64,000 nucleotides of DNA from Bacteroidaceae bacterium (GTDB lineage: Bacteria > Bacteroidota > Bacteroidia > Bacteroidales > Bacteroidaceae), in the NCBI GenBank assembly GCA_017464815.1, contig JAFTYI010000037.1, positions 1 through 64,000 on the forward strand, read 5' to 3'. Of the stretch, positions 61,359 to 64,000 are shown one piece after another. How positions within the stretch are numbered: position 1 is the first letter of the stretch; every line of letters starts with the position of its first letter. A program made the translations under genes and the position numbers. A model generated the notes under the pieces. That model made no database searches, was not told the origin of the DNA, and worked only from the letters and a program-made list of their open reading frames with translations.

Positions 61359-63152
61359 ATGCGTACACAACTTCTATCCCTTGCATTTGCTCTTTTTTCT
61401 ATCTTGCCCATCACTGGGCAGAAGGGGATTTTCCGTGTCCCCTTTGACTTCCCCCTGTATCTGAGCGGAAACTTTGCCGAACTTCGGAGCAACCATTTCC
61501 ACGGCGGACTCGACTTCAAGACGCAAGGCGTGGAGGGAAAGCCCCTCTATTGCCCCGCCGACGGATACATCTCGCGCATCAGTGTGGCGCCGGGCGGATA
61601 TGGCAATGCCCTCTACATCACCCACGACAATGGCTACACCACCGTACACGGCCATCTGCAACGCTTCCTGCCCGAGGTGGCGGCGCTCGTGCGCGAACAT
61701 CAATATAAGTACGAAACCTTTCCCCTCGACACCACATTGACCCCCTCCCGCTTCCCCGTGAAGCGCGGACAACTGGTGGCTTGGGCGGGCAACTCGGGTT
61801 ACTCCTTCGGCCCCCATCTCCACATGGAGGTGCGCCTGACCGAGACGAACGAACCCGTTGACCCGCTGGTGTTTTACAAAGACGAGCTGAAGGACACGCG
61901 CCCGCCACGTGCCCACCGCATCAAACTCTATCCCATGAAGGGGAGGGGCGTGGTCGGTGGAGCGGGCAAGGACAATGTCTGCTACTTCGGCAAAGGAAAC
62001 CGTGTAAGTCAGGAGATTACCGCTTGGGGCGAGGTGGGCGTAGGCCTTTCAGCCAACGACTATATGGACGGCACCCACAACACCTACGGCGTGCACACCG
62101 TACGCCTGCTGGTGGATGGTCGGGAGGTGTTCAGCTCCGTTGCCGACCGCTTCAGCTTTGCCGAAAACCGCATGATAAACTCGTGGACGGATTATGCCGA
62201 ATACCAGACGCGCCGCCGGTGGTACATGAAGTCGTTCATCGCCCCAGGCAACCCCCTGCGGATGCTTCGCGCCGAGGGCGAGGGCAGGGGCATTGTCACC
62301 ATCGACGAAGAGCGCACCTACCACTTTGTATACATCCTCTCCGACCTGCATGGCAACACCTCGCACTACACCTTTGAGTTGAAGGGCCGACAGGCCATGA
62401 TCGAGCCTGCCATCCCCCAAGGCGGCTCCATCCTTCGTCATGACGTGGACAATCTTGTGACCTGTTGCCCGGGGATGGAGCTGGCCATCCCCCGCGGAAT
62501 GCTCTACGACGATGCCGGACTTCACGTGTCGGCTTCGCCCGATGCCGATGCCTACTCGGCCGTCTACACCCTTGGCACCGACGTGGTTCCCCTGCACGGC
62601 TATTGCCCCTTGGCCATCAAGGTGTGGCCCGAGGAGAGCTGGAGCCGCATGGATGCTCCCGAGGAGCTCGACGCCTCCCTTCCCATAAGCGCCAAGGGCG
62701 TGTCGGAGCGCATCACCTCACCGTGGCCCACCTTGCCACCCGCCTACGCCTCCAAGCTCTACGTCGCCCAGCGCCGTGGCGGATGGACAGGCTCCGTAGG
62801 GGGCCGCTACGAAAAAGGCTGGATGAAGGCCAGCGTGCGCGAACTGGGTGGCGACTTCTTCGTGGCCATCGACACCGTGCCTCCCACGCTCATCCCCCTT
62901 TCGCCCGCCCAATGGAGCCGCACGGGCATCATCCGCTTGAGCGTTGCCGACTCGCAGACGGGCCTTGCCCACTATCGCGCCACCCTCGATGGACGTTGGA
63001 CACTGATGGAGTATGCCAGCAAAAACCGCCGGCTCACCGTCCGCCTCGCCGATTCTCCCTTGAAGCGCGACGGCTCGCTCCACACCCTCCGCATCACCGT
63101 CGCCGATGGCGTGGGCAACATCACCACACAGGATTATAAGGTAAGGTGGTGA
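61359..63152 (+). CDS. M23 family metallopeptidase (LytM domain), secreted
   Basis: 597 residues with a signal peptide (MRTQLLSLAFALFSILPITG). The LytM domain (about 30-180) has HGGLDF and, later, GHLQRF and GPHLHMEVR, giving the zinc ligands His, Asp and His. The remaining 400 residues are beta-rich and probably direct binding at the envelope. It cuts peptidoglycan cross-links or regulates other cell-wall hydrolases. It follows nadC by about 100 bases occupied by the inverted repeat. Confidence 0.88.
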   Translation: MRTQLLSLAFALFSILPITGQKGIFRVPFDFPLYLSGNFAELRSNHFHGGLDFKTQGVEGKPLYCPADGYISRISVAPGGYGNALYITHDNGYTTVHGHLQRFLPEVAALVREHQYKYETFPLDTTLTPSRFPVKRGQLVAWAGNSGYSFGPHLHMEVRLTETNEPVDPLVFYKDELKDTRPPRAHRIKLYPMKGRGVVGGAGKDNVCYFGKGNRVSQEITAWGEVGVGLSANDYMDGTHNTYGVHTVRLLVDGREVFSSVADRFSFAENRMINSWTDYAEYQTRRRWYMKSFIAPGNPLRMLRAEGEGRGIVTIDEERTYHFVYILSDLHGNTSHYTFELKGRQAMIEPAIPQGGSILRHDVDNLVTCCPGMELAIPRGMLYDDAGLHVSASPDADAYSAVYTLGTDVVPLHGYCPLAIKVWPEESWSRMDAPEELDASLPISAKGVSERITSPWPTLPPAYASKLYVAQRRGGWTGSVGGRYEKGWMKASVRELGGDFFVAIDTVPPTLIPLSPAQWSRTGIIRLSVADSQTGLAHYRATLDGRWTLMEYASKNRRLTVRLADSPLKRDGSLHTLRITVADGVGNITTQDYKVRW

Positions 63153-63175
63153 GTTAGTTAGTTAATGTGGGATGG

Positions 63176-63691
63176 TTGTAAATATTTCCTCAACTGTAAT
63201 GTAAGGAAACTGAAAAAACTCTCCCCTCCACCAACATCATCCCAAAGCTAAGCCCGCCTTACCCCAAGGTTGAGACCGCCTTATCAGCAGGTTGGGTATC
63301 AGTTGTTTATGATGCAACCAAAATTTTGCCCATTTCCCAAGCAAAAGGAAACTCGCGTCCATATACGCGATTCTCGCGCGGTCAGTTTTGCATAAATATA
63401 CGCCCACTGTATATTTATGCATTTTCCGGTCGGGAAAATCAAGCAAAAACCGCCTTCTTCCGACCCTTTAGCCGCTGAGGTGTCGAGAGGTCAGCCGCTA
63501 ACCACTTGAGAGGACACGGGCTAACCTCGGGACACCTTAGCCGCTGACCGCTTGAGAGGAGACGGGCTGACCACTTTGTGCATTGCCTCATCCCCTCACC
63601 TTCATATTGTATATATATGCAATTATGCACCCCTTACACAACGTTTCGCGTTGCCGAAATAGAATTGAAACAGAAGTGCGGGATTTATTAC
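63176..63691 (+). repeat. 516-bp dispersed non-coding element, copy B
   Basis: It matches element A at 28559-29074 with a constant offset. The hairpin (63389-63421), the 22-bp array (from 63243) and the 23-bp array (from 63475) are all kept. It ends about 226 bases before the start of an ATPase gene; copy A begins about 230 bases from the start of another ATPase gene. Confidence 0.85.
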
Positions 63692-63881
63692 CGAAGGTTA
63701 TAAAGAAATATGGCTTCCCTTCGACTCCTTCCATTTGGGGGGGAGATTTGGAGAAGTTCATTAGCATCCTTTTATGACGATAAAATCAATAGCCGCGGCA
63801 AATTCTCACAAGGATATGGCGGAAACGCATACGCGAAATAAAAAAAATGTATGGATATTGGCATTTCTCGCAAAAATACGA

Positions 63882-63889
63882 TATATTTG
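63882..63889 (+). promoter_or_regulatory. -7 box (TATATTTG) of the right-edge ATPase
   Basis: Matches TAnnTTTG; TTG lies 21 bases upstream (63858-63860). Confidence 0.5.
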
Positions 63890-63917
63890 CAGTCGAAAAA
63901 TCAATTCAACAGTAGAT

Positions 63918-64000
63918 ATGAGCAACAGAATTTACCCCATCGGCATACAGAATTTTGAGAAAATCCGCAAGGAGGGTTATCTCTACATAGACAAGACAGC
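63918..64000 (+). CDS. AAA-ATPase-like/PDDEXK_9 family protein, partial
   Basis: Only the first 27 codons are in the window: MSNRIYPIGIQNFEKIRKEG, then YLYIDKT. This is the characteristic start of the large Bacteroidales family with an AAA-ATPase-like domain (PF09820) followed by a nuclease-like PDDEXK_9 domain. The gene runs off the right edge. Role not established. Confidence 0.8.
   Translation, partial: MSNRIYPIGIQNFEKIRKEGYLYIDKT

Larger units (their letters stand above)
63153..63917. other. gene-poor region before the right-edge ATPase
   Basis: It contains element B (63176-63691) and then about 225 bases with no ORF of note, ending in a TATATTTG box (63882-63889). Confidence 0.6.

Noticed and set aside
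63583-63777. 64-codon plus-strand frame after element B
   Set aside because: It starts inside the repeat, is not conserved in copy A and has no recognisable features.

Overview
The window looks like a chromosomal segment of a Bacteroidales bacterium, most likely a plant-fibre-degrading member of the Prevotella group. The evidence is the TAnnTTTG -7 boxes (sometimes with a TTTG -33 box 19-20 bases upstream), type IX secretion tails, the HU-HIG/smalltalk gene pair, and the gene order transporter - GH43 - SGNH esterase - GH67, which resembles the xynB/D/E/F cluster described in Prevotella bryantii. Species cannot be fixed from the sequence alone.

Layout. (1) 1-1.6 kb: a leftward operon ending in a VirE-N (primase-associated) gene cut by the window edge. 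(2) 1.6-8.9 kb: a leftward type I restriction-modification operon (hsdR-hsdM-hsdS) with an unrecognised 460-residue last gene and a small lipoprotein ORF as first gene; the lipoprotein start is separated from its body by a run of nine G. (3) 9-10.6 kb: a repeat-rich regulatory region, an HU-HIG DNA-binding protein and a 31-residue smalltalk peptide. (4) 10.7-27 kb: a glucuronoxylan-degradation region without SusC/SusD: CE15, a second esterase, GH98, two GH43, GH97, GH115 and GH30. (5) 27-38.5 kb: a defence-type island: DUF4143 ATPase, a two-gene helicase/methylase restriction system, a Schlafen-type regulator, a DUF262/DUF1524 GmrSD-like nuclease and the tail of a decayed Abi_2 gene behind a hairpin RNA candidate. 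(6) 38.7-49.4 kb: more xylan genes: GH8, and a leftward operon of xyloside symporter, cytoplasmic GH43, SGNH esterase, GH67 and a CotH-family protein. (7) 49.9-57 kb: a seven-gene leftward operon for a type II fatty-acid/polyene-like product with an RND exporter. (8) 57-64 kb: ilvA, an outer-membrane barrel, a DUF4136 lipoprotein, nadC, an M23 peptidase and the start of a second ATPase gene.

How they fit together: GH98, GH30 and GH43 enzymes would cut glucurono(arabino)xylan outside or at the cell surface; CE15 and the esterases would remove ester links; GH115 removes glucuronic acid from internal xylose and GH67 from chain ends; GH8 trims reducing ends; the symporter imports oligosaccharides to the cytoplasmic GH43.

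The strongest non-genic signal is a set of tandem arrays in eight intergenic positions. Their sequences differ but all have a 22- or 23-bp period, and most units have a dyad-symmetric core. Two of these arrays lie inside a 516-bp non-coding element present twice in the window at a constant offset. I found no tRNA, rRNA, CRISPR array or complete insertion sequence.
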